From: Dichetophora obliterata
Taxonomy: Eukaryota > Arthropoda > Insecta > Diptera > Sciomyzidae
Direction: 5' to 3'
Length of the DNA: 64,000 nt
Assembly (NCBI GenBank): GCA_963920525.1
Contig: OY986439.1
Coordinates: 212,543,500-212,607,499, forward strand
Each line of letters opens with the position of its first letter. The stretch's first letter is position 1. The notes below the pieces were generated by a model, which did not search any database, had not been told where the DNA came from, and saw nothing but the letters and a program-made list of their open reading frames with translations. Below are positions 34,029 to 44,691 of this stretch, piece by piece. Position numbers and translations under genes: made by a program.

Positions 34029-35149
34029 CAGAGAACTGCAAAACTCACATTAAATTATTCAACACGTAATCAACACTGTAAAAATCATGCCTCTTCGTTC
34101 AAGCGATCAAACTTGCTCGAATGCACATATTCGCTGTTGAGTTCAATTCAATCAAACCATGTGCTTCGTGTTGGCTCTATGATTTTAATCATCGGTCGTC
34201 TTCATACGAACACATCGATTTATGTCGTCTTCATACCGATATATTTCGGATGTTTGTTCGTTCGGCTCAACAACGATTATTTTCATCAGGAATGAAATGC
34301 AAAGAGAAAAAATCAGCTCGTATGAGTTTTTTCATATGCTGGCAGAAAGGAAGATAGAGCGCAAAACAGAACCAAATGGAAGCAAAAGCAAAATATTTTT
34401 ATGGCAACATAGCAATATTTATTTTCATATTACATGTTTTTATACACATACATAAAAAGAAAAACAAAGAATTAAGCAAGAATAACATAAATAAATTGTA
34501 TTCAACAACAAGAACATAAATGAAGGCAATATTTCAACTCATATTAAATAATATGAAAAGATAAATAAATAAGTAATTGATAGCTCTTATGACGGCTTAA
34601 GTTTGATGAATTCTTTGGTGAATATTTGAGAAGTTTTGAACATGTTCGGCAGTAAAAAAATCCCTCCAAAATAACTCCATCCTCCTTAATTACTTCAGAT
34701 AATATGCTCCATATTATACTTCTCCCTTTGCATCGCGGCGACAATGTGTAAACACTTTTTGAAATTAATTCCAACACAAGAACTTCGTCGTTTGACATTT
34801 TTAAAGCAACTACATTTATCTATTTCTTTTTGAAACACATATGCATTGCAACATATAACTGTAATTCCGCATACTATTCAACGCCAACACTCAAACATGT
34901 GAGTTCGATCAGTCGATGAACTCACACGAACGAAGCCTACAGCAGCGTCATGCTCACGACGCCAATACTCGTTCGCTCAAACATGTCATTAGATCAGCCG
35001 ATCAACTCAAACTCAAACTGACACGAAGGACGCGTTCGCCAGCGTTGTGCTGATTTTATTCAAGGCTAAGCTTTGTTGAGTGAGTTGAGTTGAGTAAGAA
35101 TTTCAGTGAATGATTAAATCAAGCAAAAAGTGAGTTTTGCAGTTCTCTG
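34029..35149 (-). mobile_element. hobo-like hAT element, internally deleted, nested in the LINE
   Basis: Both ends carry the same perfect 20-bp inverted repeat CAGAGAACTGCAAAACTCAC; its first 12 bases equal the hobo terminal repeat as I recall it. Subterminal GCTCAAACATGT-like words recur near 34900 and 34975. The only coding remnant is a BED finger at 34544-34798. The flanking octamers (ATGTGCAT and CTTTGAGT) do not match, and LINE sequence between the RT YADD region and RNase H is missing at this point, so insertion was accompanied or followed by a deletion. Confidence 0.85.
34544..34798 (-). pseudogene. BED-type zinc finger, N-terminus of a hAT transposase
   Basis: 84 residues from an ATG at 34798. 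Residues from about 27 on read SIIWSILSEVIKEDG then FFYCRTCSKLLKY then SSNLSRHKSYQ. This is the BED finger layout: an aromatic-rich start, C-x2-C, then an S-x-L-x-x-H segment. BED fingers bind the transposon ends and are the N-terminal domain of many hAT enzymes. The frame ends shortly after the finger and the catalytic domain is gone, so the product would be a bare DNA-binding peptide at most. Location inside hobo-type ends supports the call. Confidence 0.7.
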
Positions 35150-35164
35150 CTTTGAGTGTGCTCT

Positions 35165-36411
35165 CCATTATGGAGCTTACTGTTGATAGACATTTCCCTA
35201 CTATAATAATGCTTATGTCGTCTGCATAGGCAGTTATCCTCGGGGCTCTACCTGCGAACTTTTCGAGTAGTTCACACCTCCCTGGGGTGTCCCACTGTGA
35301 GCTTCCCTTACCATGGATTTAGTGCCCCACTCAGCCCGCACCTTTCTGCAGCTTAGCAACTTGTCTAACCAAAGGTGTATTGCCGGTGGTGCCTCTATTG
35401 CACGTAATCCACTAAGGATTGCGGTGGTTGATACATTGTTGAATGCACCTGAGATATCTAGAAACGCCCCGAGTGCGTATTCCTTGTGGTGGAGGGCTTT
35501 TTCTATGGTTACTACTAGGGAATGTAGTGACGTTTCAACCGATTTCCCTTTCGTGTATGCGTGCTGGTTGGTTGATAACTGGATTGAATTGTTTCTTAGG
35601 TGCAAGTCAATCAGTTTCTCGAGCGTTTTGAGTACGAAAGAGGTCAGACTTATTGGCCTGTAGTCTTTCGGCCATGGATGGCTGCTCTTACCTGCCTTCG
35701 GTAAGAATACAACCCTCGCTGTCCTCCAAGCCACAGGTACATAGTTTAGCCTTATGTATCCGTTAAATATATTCTTCAGCCATGGGACGACTCGCGATTC
35801 AGCCGTTTGCAACATGGCAGGAATTATACCGTCTGGTCCCGGAGATTTGTATCCCGAGAACGAGTTTATAGCCCATACGATTCCATCCGACGTTATTAAG
35901 TCGTGTGGAACCTGTAACGGGGTTGTCCTGTGCCCTCGTATTGTAGCAGTGCTAGGAGCTTCGGTACAGCCAGGAAAATGCGCCTTTAACAGCACCTCGA
36001 GGGATTCCTGACTGCTCTCCGTCCACTGGCCATTGTCTTTGCGTAGCTGGCTCTGAATGGAAGGCTGCTTTGAGAGTAGCTTCCTGAGCCTTGCTGTGTC
36101 CGCAGTTTTTTCTATGTTTGAGCAGAAGTTCTTCCACGAGTGTCTTTTTGCTCTGCGTACGTTTGTTTTAAAAAGTTTGAGGCTACATTTGTATTCCCCT
36201 CAAATTTCCTCTTGGTCAGCTATTTTAGCTAGTTTAAAGAAATCTTTTAGGTTGCGTCTTTGCTCTGTAAGATTCGGACTCCACCATGGTGGTCTGATCT
36301 TACGCTTTGTTCGCGTGGGCTTACAAGAGGCATGATAGGCCTTGAGAAGATGGGCCGAGAGAATCTTCAGTGACCTTTCAATGCCCTCTTCCGTATTAAT
36401 TTGTTTAGTAG
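35165..36411 (-). pseudogene. LINE ORF2: region before RT and reverse transcriptase domain
   Basis: Read from 36411 downward. A basic segment with PPWWSPNLTEQRRNLK (about 36290), one TGA at about 36200, then the RT: INSFSGYKSPGPDGIIPAML, WRTARVVFLPKAGKSSHPWP, KDYRPISLTSFVLKTLEKLI, STNQHAYTKGKSVETSLH, ALGAFLDISGAFNNVS (catalytic Asp) and SGTPQGGV. A shift near 35240 leads to AYADDISIIIVGK, the YADD catalytic box, at about 35210-35175. The LINE sequence stops at the hobo-like junction at 35149. With the RNase H part it forms one element; the linker of several hundred residues between RT and RNase H is missing. Confidence 0.88.
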
Positions 36412-36423
36412 ATCAATAAGCTA

Positions 36424-37449
36424 AGTCTAATGGGTTTTCATTCTTCACTCTTGTCTTGGCTTAGTGAGTACCTCTTAGGGCGTAGCCAAAATGTATGCTT
36501 CGGAAAGACGATCTCAAAAGCAATAATTATTCATTCAGGTAGCCACCTTGGGTCGTTGTTGTTTATCCTTTTCATCAATGATCTTTCTAATTTTATACAG
36601 TACTCAGAATGACTAAATGGTTTATGCTAAATAAACTGAAATTAAGTTTGTCAAAATGCAACATATTGTCATTTTATATGGTATTTTATATTGTCATTTT
36701 ATACGCCTTGATTAGAGTAGATTCTAAATTTGATCTAGGTGTACTCTGTGATAAAAAGATGGCATTTTCAGTCCATTATGACAACATAATCAGCAGGGCT
36801 AATACTATGATGGGATTTGTTAGATGCAACACTAGAGAGTTTGCTGACCCGTATACCTTAAAGACTCTTTTCATTTCCATTATAAGATCAATACTTGAGT
36901 ATGGGTGCGTAATATGGAACCCATTTTATGAGTCGCATAGCATAAGATTGGTGAAAGTCCAAAAACGTTTTACTCGTTTTGTTGTGAAAAAACTAAATTG
37001 GAATTTAATGCCAGAGTACAGCTCCCGATGTGCACTTATTGGGCTTAAATCATTGAGTTCGAGAGGAAAATATTTTCTAATAACTTTTGTTCGAGATCTT
37101 TTAATGAATAATATTAACTGTGCGCCAATCCTCGCCGTCTCGATATTTATGCTCCGGAAAGACACTTTAGGCAAAGAGATTTTTTTTACATTCCGCACCA
37201 TAGAACTAACTATGGCCGAAGTGATCAGATTTTTAACATGTGCACTGTCTATAACAGTGTAAGTGCTCGTATAGATTTCACTCAAAATAGAGAGGCATTT
37301 AAGCAAACTGTATTGAGAATTGTATAAATCCTTAATTTTATATTCCTATAATGATTCCATTATAATTATTGTTTAAGTGTAGTATGTGAAGTAATAAATA
37401 GACTGTTAAACATAATTGCCGATAGTTTATAAATAAATAAATAAATAAA
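36424..37449 (+). pseudogene. Jockey-like LINE, 3' part (RT end to tail)
   Basis: Continues the element interrupted at 33073. The frame reads WLSEYLLGRSQNVCFGKTIS, GSLLFILFINDLSNF, then from 36609 a 217-residue open stretch with KFDLGVLCDKKMAFSVHYDN, SILEYGCVIWNPFYESHSIR and VQKRFTRFVVKKL, the usual C-terminal part of Jockey-type RT proteins. The YADD segment itself is lost between 36603 and 36615. The copy ends in a (TAAA)n tail at about 37424-37449, the natural 3' end. No RNase H domain, in line with the Jockey clade. Confidence 0.85.
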
Positions 37450-37979
37450 CTTTTTTGTTTTAGTAAAAATGGAAGACATTGGCTAAGGAATATGAAAAAT
37501 GGCTGATACAAGGAAAGGACAATACATTAAATTGGTTTTTTAAGTACATAATTACTTAACTACCTAAGCACTTAATTACCTAATTTAACTAACTTTAATG
37601 GAAATTTATGAAACGTAATTCTAGTAACGTCACGCCAGATCAAAAAGCCTTGTAAAAACCAGAGATTTTTAAATTTGATCACTTGGAAAATAAACTTATG
37701 TTATTTAAGTCCTTCTAAAAAAAGTTGTATACTAAAAAAAGCTTTGTCCAATTCAGAGAGTTTGGCAAATTTTGTAATCCAAGTCAAAAATAGCTTCCGT
37801 TTTTTGTAACTTAACACCAACTTAACGCCTGTCAACGCCTCCATGCCAAAATGTGGGGCCTCAAACCGAAAATGATCTGTTAGACGTTTACAACAATTGT
37901 GAGACCAATGCAGCACTATGTAACGTATGCAGCACTTGCATAGTGGCCAAAGATCCAACAGCGCACAGCAGCTAATCAG
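37450..37979. other. Non-coding stretch
   Basis: Between the Jockey tail and the next LINE fragment; no gene recognised. Confidence 0.4.
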
Positions 37980-38443
37980 CTAACAAAGCTGTAAAGAATG
38001 GCGTGCATTAGTATCACTGGGGCAATGAGAACTTGCCCATCTGAAGCTCTGAGTGCAATAATAGGGCTACCCCCCTTAACGATCATTATCAAAAAAGAGG
38101 CATGTCTAAGTGCACAAAGAATGGAGGAAATCGGTGATTACAAGGCAGAAAATTTTACGGGTCACATGAAGATACTCAAAACCTTCGAAAATGACCAATT
38201 TTTAAAAATCCCAGACAGGATGCTGCCAAAGGTAAACTTCTCAAAACGCTACAGGGTCGTTATACCCAATAGGCAACTATGGAGGAATGATAGCTTCACA
38301 GTTGATCCTGGCTCACAGATATGGTACACTGATGGGTCAAAACTCGAAAATGGAGTAACGGGAGCCGGGATATATGGTCCCAATTTCCATAAAGCTCTTC
38401 CAATGGGATACACGCCGACAATATTCCAGGCGGAGGTATATGC
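37980..38443 (+). pseudogene. Second RNase H-type LINE fragment, part 1
   Basis: The frame reads ACISITGAMRTCPSEALSAI (linker region before RNase H), LPPLTIIIKKEACLSA, and then the start of an RNase H domain: SQIWYTDGSKLENGVTGAGI with the first Asp and PTIFQAEVYA with the Glu. It is cut at 38443 by a hAT insertion and resumes at 40277. The orientation is opposite to the LINE at 33-36 kb. No RT upstream, so 5'-truncated. Confidence 0.85.
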
Positions 38444-40268
38444 CAGGGGTGGGCACGAGTAAGGCCATTAAGAGCCACATTAGATTTACAAAACCTTCGA
38501 AAGAGTCACACTGTACTTCATATAAAGATAAAAACCAAAAAGAATTGTTATATAAATTAAGGTATTCTTATAAAAAATTAAAATTAACATTAATGATGTA
38601 CATAGATAACATTGTACCTGCAAACTAATAACAAAAAAAAAAAATTAGTCATTTTAAGTTTTTAAACAAAACGAAAACGAGATTTTAAAAAAATCTTTGG
38701 CCAATATTTTGTTTTATAAAATAAGCACCATCAAATATGAATCGTTTTTAAAACTTACTTTTTAATTATTCATTATTTTAATTTCAAATCGAATTGTGAT
38801 TTACGTGCTCACGTGGCTTCCTGATTTGAAATTAGACTGAACTCACACTATCACCTGGATTGGTGTGCCAGAGTATATCTCTTTTCTATACAAGTTTATG
38901 CCTGCGTTGGCCCAAATGCATATCCAACTAATTGGGATTTGGATTTGGCGGCGGATATGAGATTTATCTCATTTCCACGTAGGTCCTTGGGTTGGACAAT
39001 GGCCGCAAACCAGTTAAAATTTATAGTGTTTTGGATTGTTTTTGAAATCAGCATTGTTTTTCGAGTACCTTAAATTGATTATCACTATTATGATAATATG
39101 GATGTTGCTTATTTATATACAATTAAATGTACTTAAATACGCGTTTGTTATATATTAAATTTTTAAATTTCGCTGAAAAGCCAATTAATGTGCTTAGTGA
39201 AAAATCCTAATTGCCAATAGGGGGTATGTTTAGTACGTAGGTGCATTCTGTCTGTCCCGACTGATCCGGGCAGGATCTAGAGTGTAAATCGTGCATGCGT
39301 ATAGGTCAGGTATACGTATCCTTGGAAGATTCATACCTCCGGGCGAATCAAAATATGAAAAAATTTTGTTCTTATTGGCTTAAGCCGTTCGCTTAACAAC
39401 TAGGAAGCCTACGATTCGAACAGCTGACTTTGACATCTAGCTCAAATTTTGTCACACTTCTCACTAATCTTAGCATACCTTGTAATTGTATCCTGGAGAA
39501 AAAGTACACCATAATTAAAGATAATGTGCAGGAAAGAAAAACAAGGTACACATTATCAAATCTTTCGTCAAATCGTTGGTCAAACAACAATAGATCGTTT
39601 CTGTAACTATTGCAGTAAATAGTCTTTTCTGACGTCACAGTATTTCATTCCAAAATACATACCTTTGCGAAAACTAGTGTTTCTGTAACTCACAAGCGAG
39701 TAAATAGTGGTCCGTGATGAAAAGGATATACAAGCGAGAACGAAAGTTAAACGAATTTTGTAAAAAAAAGTTACTTTATTGTGAATAACTTATAGTTTTG
39801 GTTTGAGATTAACCAAATCCTTCTTCTCCATATTTTGTTCAGCTGCTAACGCTCCATGTGCTCCAGTAAAATAACTCACATCAAGCAAATATTTTTCTCA
39901 CCAAGTAAAAACACAGTGAAAACAACACATTCGAATCACATATTTAAGCTTACAGAAACACTTCGGCTACCGAATTCCTTCAAAAAAGAATTGCAACATA
40001 TGAATAAAAGTCACCAATTTATTTTATTTTATTACAAAAACAGAGCAAGTGAGAATGGCGTCAAATTGAGAAAATCCGTTGAGAACTGCGGCAAAAAAAG
40101 TAATAGAACCGAGCTACAGACCAACATGAAATTTTATGAAATTCGAAGAGATAAATAAAATTTTTGAATTTTTTTGATATATTTTGAAATATCAAATTAA
40201 AAAAAGAGCCGCACTTTACTTAACAAAGAGCCACATGCGGCTCAATGAGTCAGATTTGCCCACCGTTG
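38444..40268. mobile_element. hAT element, 1825 bp, with perfect 8-bp duplication
   Basis: The ends CAGGGGTGGGCACGAG and, inverse, CAACGGTGGGCAAATC are flanked by GTATATGC on both sides (38436-38443 and 40269-40276). Subterminal AAGAGCCACAT words on the left and GAGCCACATGCGGCTC on the right resemble those of Charlie-type hATs. No transposase recognised; the 39856-40158 frame (100 residues, basic) is unassigned. A box B-like minus-strand GTTCGAATCGTAGG near 39410 hints at a SINE fragment inside. Confidence 0.9.
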
Positions 40269-40276
40269 GTATATGC

Positions 40277-40590
40277 CATTGAAGTATGTGTCAGAGAATG
40301 TCTCCGCAGGAAATCGAAGGGGGCTTACATCTACATGCTTTCAGATAGTCAAGCGGCTTTAAAAGCCCTTCAAGCCTACGGACTTGAATAAAGACTAGTC
40401 CCGAACTGCGTAGAACTATTAAATACGCTGGGACAAAGCAACAAAATAGAAATATGGTGGGCTCTAGGTCACGAAGTATTCGAGGGCAACGAAAGGGCGG
40501 ACTACCTTGCCAAACGAGGAACGTCTCGAACTCTTATAGAATCTGAACCATTCTGCAGCTTAGCAAAAGGCTACACCCAGAAAAAAATCT
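40277..40590 (+). pseudogene. Second RNase H-type LINE fragment, part 2
   Basis: Continues the RNase H domain after the hAT: IEVCVRECLRRKSKGAYIYM, LSDSQAALKALQAYG (second Asp), one stop after GLE, then IEIWWALGHEVFEGNERADY with the His and last Asp. The fragment dissolves into unrelated sequence near 40590, just before the piggyBac relic. Frame and motif order join cleanly with part 1 once the target duplication is counted once. Confidence 0.85.
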
Positions 40591-40721
40591 GGTTAATTTA
40601 ACCAAATTTTTACTAAATTTTAGGTTATGGTTCAAAATCGTCAAATCGAATACAGTGCGTCAAAGTAACAAATCGTGTATATGAATACGCGCGTAATGCG
40701 TACGCGCATTTCGTCACCAAA

Positions 40722-41809
40722 TCGACAAAGCTGCTCCCATTCGCGACACATGGAACTGCTTGAATAACAATCTTGCCTCTAATTTTGAGCCATACGAAAG
40801 TGTAACCATCGATGAGCAGCTATTTCCATACCGTTGGCGCACAAAGTTCACGCAATACATCCCGTCAAAGCCCGCAAAGTATGGCATAAAAGTATGGTGG
40901 GCATGCGATGCGAAAACCAAATATGCGTTGCAAGGAAAACTGTACACTGGTAAAGAGGGAGAACAACGAGAGACAAACCAAGGCGAAAATGTGCTCTTGA
41001 GTTTGGCTAATCGATACGCCAACAGCGGCAGAACTATTATTGCTGATAGCTTCTTTACAACATTGTAACGCAGCTAAGCGTCTTTCGTCGATTGGACTAG
41101 CATACGTTGGCACCATTAGATCCAACAAAAGGTGTCTTCCAAAAGAAGTGAAAAAAGACAACAAACAGCCAGTGCTTTCATCTGTGTTCGGTTTCTATGA
41201 TAACCTTGTGTCACTGTGCAGCTACGTTCCAAAAAAGAACAAAGCAGTAAATCTACTATCCACTGTGCACTACACCGAGAAAGTTGAAGGCGTAGCAAAA
41301 AAACCGAAAGCTATATTATTTTACAATTCAACAAAGCTGGCTGCCGGCGTTGATACAATGGACCAAATGGTAACGCATTACTCCACAAAACGGTCAACCA
41401 GACGTTGGCCATTAGCATTTTTTTGCAGCATGATAGACGTCATGGGATTAGCCGCTTACATCATATGCAATGAAAATACAGAAGGAACCAGAAAAGAGAA
41501 GCGACGAATGTTCTTGAACACGCTGAGTAAACAATTGGTGCTTGCTTATACTAAAACTCGCATGAACATATTTTGGGACAACATTCAACCCGTTTGGCCA
41601 TTGAATCTTTCTTTGTAAGGCCGTTTAATATTCCCAGCAACATGCTGCATAACCAACAAAGCGGCCCTAGTACACTGAATTCCAGAAAAGATTGCAGAAT
41701 TTGTGCCACGCAAGACGAAAAGCTGCGTAGGAAGACACTTTTTTACTGCACCAAATGCCAACAACATTCTAAAGTTGATTATACTTGTTTTTCATGCGTT
41801 CATGAATAA
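40722..41809 (+). pseudogene. piggyBac-family transposase, 5'-truncated, two frameshifts
   Basis: A relic of the piggyBac (DDE_Tnp_1_7) transposase. Segment 1 (40722-41068) reads APIRDTWNCLNNNLASNFEP, then ESVTIDEQLFPYRWR with the first catalytic Asp, then YGIKVWWACDAKTKYALQG, then TIIADSFFTTL with the second Asp. After a frame break near 41067, segment 2 (to 41618) has GTIRSNKRCLPKEVK, FGFYDNLVSLCSYVPKKNKA, AAGVDTMDQMVTHYSTKRST with the third Asp, and RRWPLAFFCSMIDVMGLAAY. After a second break near 41610, segment 3 carries the C-terminal Cys-rich finger: CRICATQDEKLRRK..YCTKCQQHSKVDYTCFSCV. The N-terminal third is missing. No TTAA ends could be paired with it. Confidence 0.92.
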
Positions 41810-42416
41810 AAGTTTTTTTACATTTAGGTAGCTACATATATCAAAAAATCAAATAAAAATGTCTAAAGACAAAAATAATAAACGAGCATATTTAGAAATT
41901 CAAAGTTACGCTACCATTTTTGCCATACAAATGCATAAAAACGTATAGGGGTCTGGCTAGGCATATGTGTTTGTTCGAAGGTTTCAGAATATGTATATTA
42001 TTGTAAAACAAAAAATTTTAAAATTGCTTTCAAATCGCGTCTTGTCAAACTGTGGATAGTTTCACCATCGTCTACACCAAAGAGTGATAAACCTTTTCTA
42101 AATGAAAAATCAACACACAAAACAATTTTAAGCTACATGCGTACTGGTAGCTATGATGTATGACAGCGACACAAAATCAGCTCTGATTAAATTAAAAATA
42201 TGCATGAACTCCTGTAAACCCATTCGTATCATTTGACGAAATATTTTGTCATCTAAATTTGTCAACACATGCTTCTACCAATGTGTTGATTTTGGTACGC
42301 CCAGACGAGTGCTTCTACGATGGTTCTCCAGAAAAAGTAATTTTTTGCTGAAATTCGTCATTAATTCTATGTCTTCTACTTCATCACCTGAACATGTCTT
42401 TTATTAATTTTTTTTT
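41810..42416. other. Non-coding stretch
   Basis: AT-rich sequence after the piggyBac relic; right terminus of that element not identified. Confidence 0.4.
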
Positions 42417-42790
42417 AAAGATCAAAGACGCAAGGCATGCGCCTTATACAAACAAGGTTTGGTCTTTGACCTGAAAGGAAAATGATAGATTATTTAGAGG
42501 AATTCATCGAAACCATACGGTAATTATTGATTAGGCGAAACAAACGTGAAAGACAATATGAATCGCTTTTAACCGAGGCTAGTGTTACGCCTTAACCTCG
42601 GCAAGCATTTCTAGCCCTTAGTTGTTCCTGTCCTTTTCACATTTTTCGCAATTTAGTTGTGGATTTTTAGTTTTTCCATAATTCTTAAATGTAGGAAAGA
42701 ACAAAGAAAGTGAAAAGAACCATGCCCGAGCCCGGATTCGAACCAGGGACCTCTGGGTTGATAGACTAGCGCACTCTCCACTAGACTAAA
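42417..42790 (-). mobile_element. tRNA-derived SINE family 1, copy on minus strand
   Basis: Minus-strand reading starts TAGTCTAGTGGAGAGTGCGC, has CCTGGTTCGAATCCGGG, and ends GTCAAAGACCAAACCTTG..GGCGCATGCCTTGCGTCTTTGATC. This is the best preserved copy in the window. It lies downstream (in gene sense) of the last readable exon of the host gene. Confidence 0.85.
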
Positions 42791-43095
42791 AATATGTAAA
42801 TGTTTGAAGAAAAGTTTGCTTTACTTACTGGAGTCCACCTGAATTGCGTCCAATGAGTACTTCAGGCATAAAGCATTAATGGTGCCATTTTTTTCATTAG
42901 ATTTGGGAATTTTAATTATAATTGTTAATTTTTTCTGTTTGACATTTTAAAATGCAACGTTGCTGACAAGAGAAAAAAGATGCTCACATAAGAATAACAA
43001 TTTTATGTTATTCAAATAAAACTAACTGATACGACAAGTTGTCAAAACTCTAATTATCTTAATCTTGAATTAGAAAACATTTTATTTTCACTCAC

Positions 43096-43199
43096 CAGTC
43101 TGTGTGCTGGAATCAAAAAAAGTACTGGTTGTTTCCACGGTCATGGTTCCAATTGTACCATCAATTATTTGCGCTGAAGAGTCACGTCTGCCGCGATAA
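43096..43199 (-). CDS. Host gene exon 5: Ser/Arg-rich, radish-like candidate
   Basis: 104 bp between acceptor TTTAAACAG (AG at 43201-43200) and donor GGTGAGT (GT at 43095-43094). It starts by completing the Arg codon split with exon 4 and reads YRGRRDSSAQIIDG, then TIGTMTVETTSTFF and DSSTQT, ending one base into the next codon. One more RRDS site. The intron before it is only 65 bp. Further exons must follow at lower coordinates; I could not recognise them in this window. Confidence 0.85.
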
Positions 43200-43264
43200 C
43201 TGTTTAAATTAAGAAAATCACTTTTAAAGCAAACGTTGACAATGTTCCTAAGATTTCAACTTAC

Positions 43265-44169
43265 CGACACGTATCATCACTCTGCGAGCTCTGTCGCCGA
43301 AAATTACGACAACGTATCATTTCCTCCGTTGTTGACTGGCGTCGAAAGCCGCGTGCTATCAGAATCTCCTCTGTGGTGGATTGCCGCCTTATAGCGGGAC
43401 GTGAGTTATTTTCCGTTGTGTTCGACGATGGCCGGGCACAAGGACTCGGATCACGTGATGAACAACAGCTACTCGACTCGGGTGAACGGGATCCACGTGC
43501 TGCCGAAGAGCTCTGACGTCGTAGGGTACGAGTGCGACGGCGTGGACTACCATCACGGTCGTGACTGCGGTCAGGTGAAAGATGTGAGCGTGAATCCCGA
43601 CGTCCACCACGCGAAGCACTATCCGGACTCAAAGAGTCGCGCCGTGAGGCACGGCGCTCACCGCAGTCATCTGGTGGATCAGGGCTTAGAGCAGGCTGGG
43701 AGTCACGCCTGCTGCCGCCAGGCAAACAGGACTCATCGAAGGCAGTCGCCTGACGTTGTAGGCGCTGAAGACGCGGTGTGCGTTCGGGGCTAACACCCGG
43801 CTTTGAGTCACGTCGATTGGTGCGTCCACATTGCGTGGTCGAGTCACGGCGGCCCTTAGGAGCTGTTGGACTTGTAGCCGGTGGTGTTACCGAGCTGGTG
43901 ATTATTGTCGGTGGTGGCAGAGCTTGGCAAGCGGAGTCAACCTGTGTTGTTGTTGTATTGGAATAGTACGGCGTCGAATCGGAAGCTGTTGAGCTGGTGG
44001 AGGGTCGCTGTTCCTGGCGGAAAGTGGGAAATTCAGGTGCAGCCAGGGAATCGCGCTTCTTGATGGATATGTTGACTTTTTTAGCAGGTGGCGGTGGTGT
44101 AGTAGCTCGCCCAACTATACTGTCACGGCGCCCAGAAAGATAGCTTTCACCAGAACCACGGCGTGAACT
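43265..44169 (-). CDS. Host gene exon 4: large RRxS-repeat exon, radish-like candidate
   Basis: 905 bp, open throughout, between acceptor CATTTAG (44171-44170) and donor GGTAAGT (43264-43263). It starts in phase 0 (SSRRGSGES) and ends two bases into an Arg codon that exon 5 completes. Twelve RRxS motifs lie along about 302 residues (RRGS, six RRDS, RRAS, four RRQS), spaced by Pro/Ser/Thr-rich low-complexity sequence such as ATTPPPPAKK and SVTPPATSPTAPK. The C-terminal part has a duplicated module, RRQSTTEEILIARGF then RRQSTTEEMIRCRNF then RRQSSQSDD. RRxS is the PKA consensus, so a heavily phosphorylated signalling protein is likely. GC content is far above the flanking DNA. Fly radish, a memory protein described as Arg/Ser-rich with many PKA sites, is the best candidate; not verified by alignment. 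Confidence 0.9.
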
Positions 44170-44249
44170 CTAAATGATGACGTAAGAGTTTTAAAACAAG
44201 GACCATGTAGGTAAGTGGTAGAACATGAAAAATTTTGTTGGTAACTTAC

Positions 44250-44620
44250 ACTCTTTTGGGAAGCCTCAATAACAATGGGAAAAGACACGGGTGGATCATC
44301 GCGGTCCACTGTACTCTCACGTCTGTTCCAGTGCTTCACGAACTCTGCCGTATTGGAGTCACGGCGCGAACGTATGCTACGTATGCCGGAATCAGCGCTA
44401 GACTCGCGTCGTTTGCGTGGCGCCACAACAGTATTGGTGCCGGTGCCAGCATCGGTGGTTGAGGTGCGCCACGGCAGACTGCGCGCAAGGTCAGCAAGCG
44501 TTTCGCGGCGATTTAGTGGCGCTTTGTTGCTGCGTTGCGGTTGAGGCTTGGAACTGCCGCTCCATTCGCGCAAAATGTCAGTGAGCTGAGCCAGCGAACT
44601 GCGCCGGCGTCGTTGCATGC
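44250..44620 (-). CDS. Host gene exon 3: RRxS-rich, radish-like candidate
   Basis: 371 bp between acceptor TGTTTTTAAG (44622-44621) and donor AGTGTAAGT (44249-44248). The first two bases complete the Gly codon from exon 2, then MQRRRRSSLAQLTDILREW, LNRRETLADLARSLPWR, PRKRRESSADSGIRSI, RSRRDSNTAEFVKHW, NRRESTVDRDDPPVSFP and IVIEASQKS. Five RRxS/T motifs. LAQLTDIL and LADLARSL are short amphipathic segments, the only likely ordered parts. The intron to exon 4 is 80 bp and keeps phase 0. The methionine at codon 2 is internal, because the upstream exon joins in frame. Confidence 0.9.
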
Positions 44621-44691
44621 CTTAAAAACAGGAGTGAGAATGGCAAAGTGAGTTAATTAAGCTTACGTTAAAGTGAATTGCTAGATTTTAC

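Larger units (their letters stand above)
33074..36411 (-). mobile_element. RNase H-type LINE (LOA/I-like), 5'-truncated, inserted in the Jockey copy
   Basis: Inserted between two copies of the 12-bp target ATCAATAAGCTA (33062-33073 and 36412-36423), so both limits are exact. It runs on the minus strand: a partial region before the RT at its 5' end (36411-36000), RT domain, a deletion carrying a hobo-like insertion (34029-35149), RNase H, a C-terminal zinc-knuckle, a short 3' UTR and a tail of GGTTA repeats (plus-strand view) at 33074-33094. The clade call is by domain order; LOA and I are both possible. Confidence 0.9.

Noticed and set aside
35313..36335. Plus-strand frames opposite the LINE reverse transcriptase
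   Set aside because: Mirror frames of a real RT domain on the minus strand.
43389..43966. Long open frames on the plus strand and in other minus frames opposite exon 4
   Set aside because: They are shadows of the GC-rich RRxS exon; only the spliced minus-strand frame joins its neighbours in phase.
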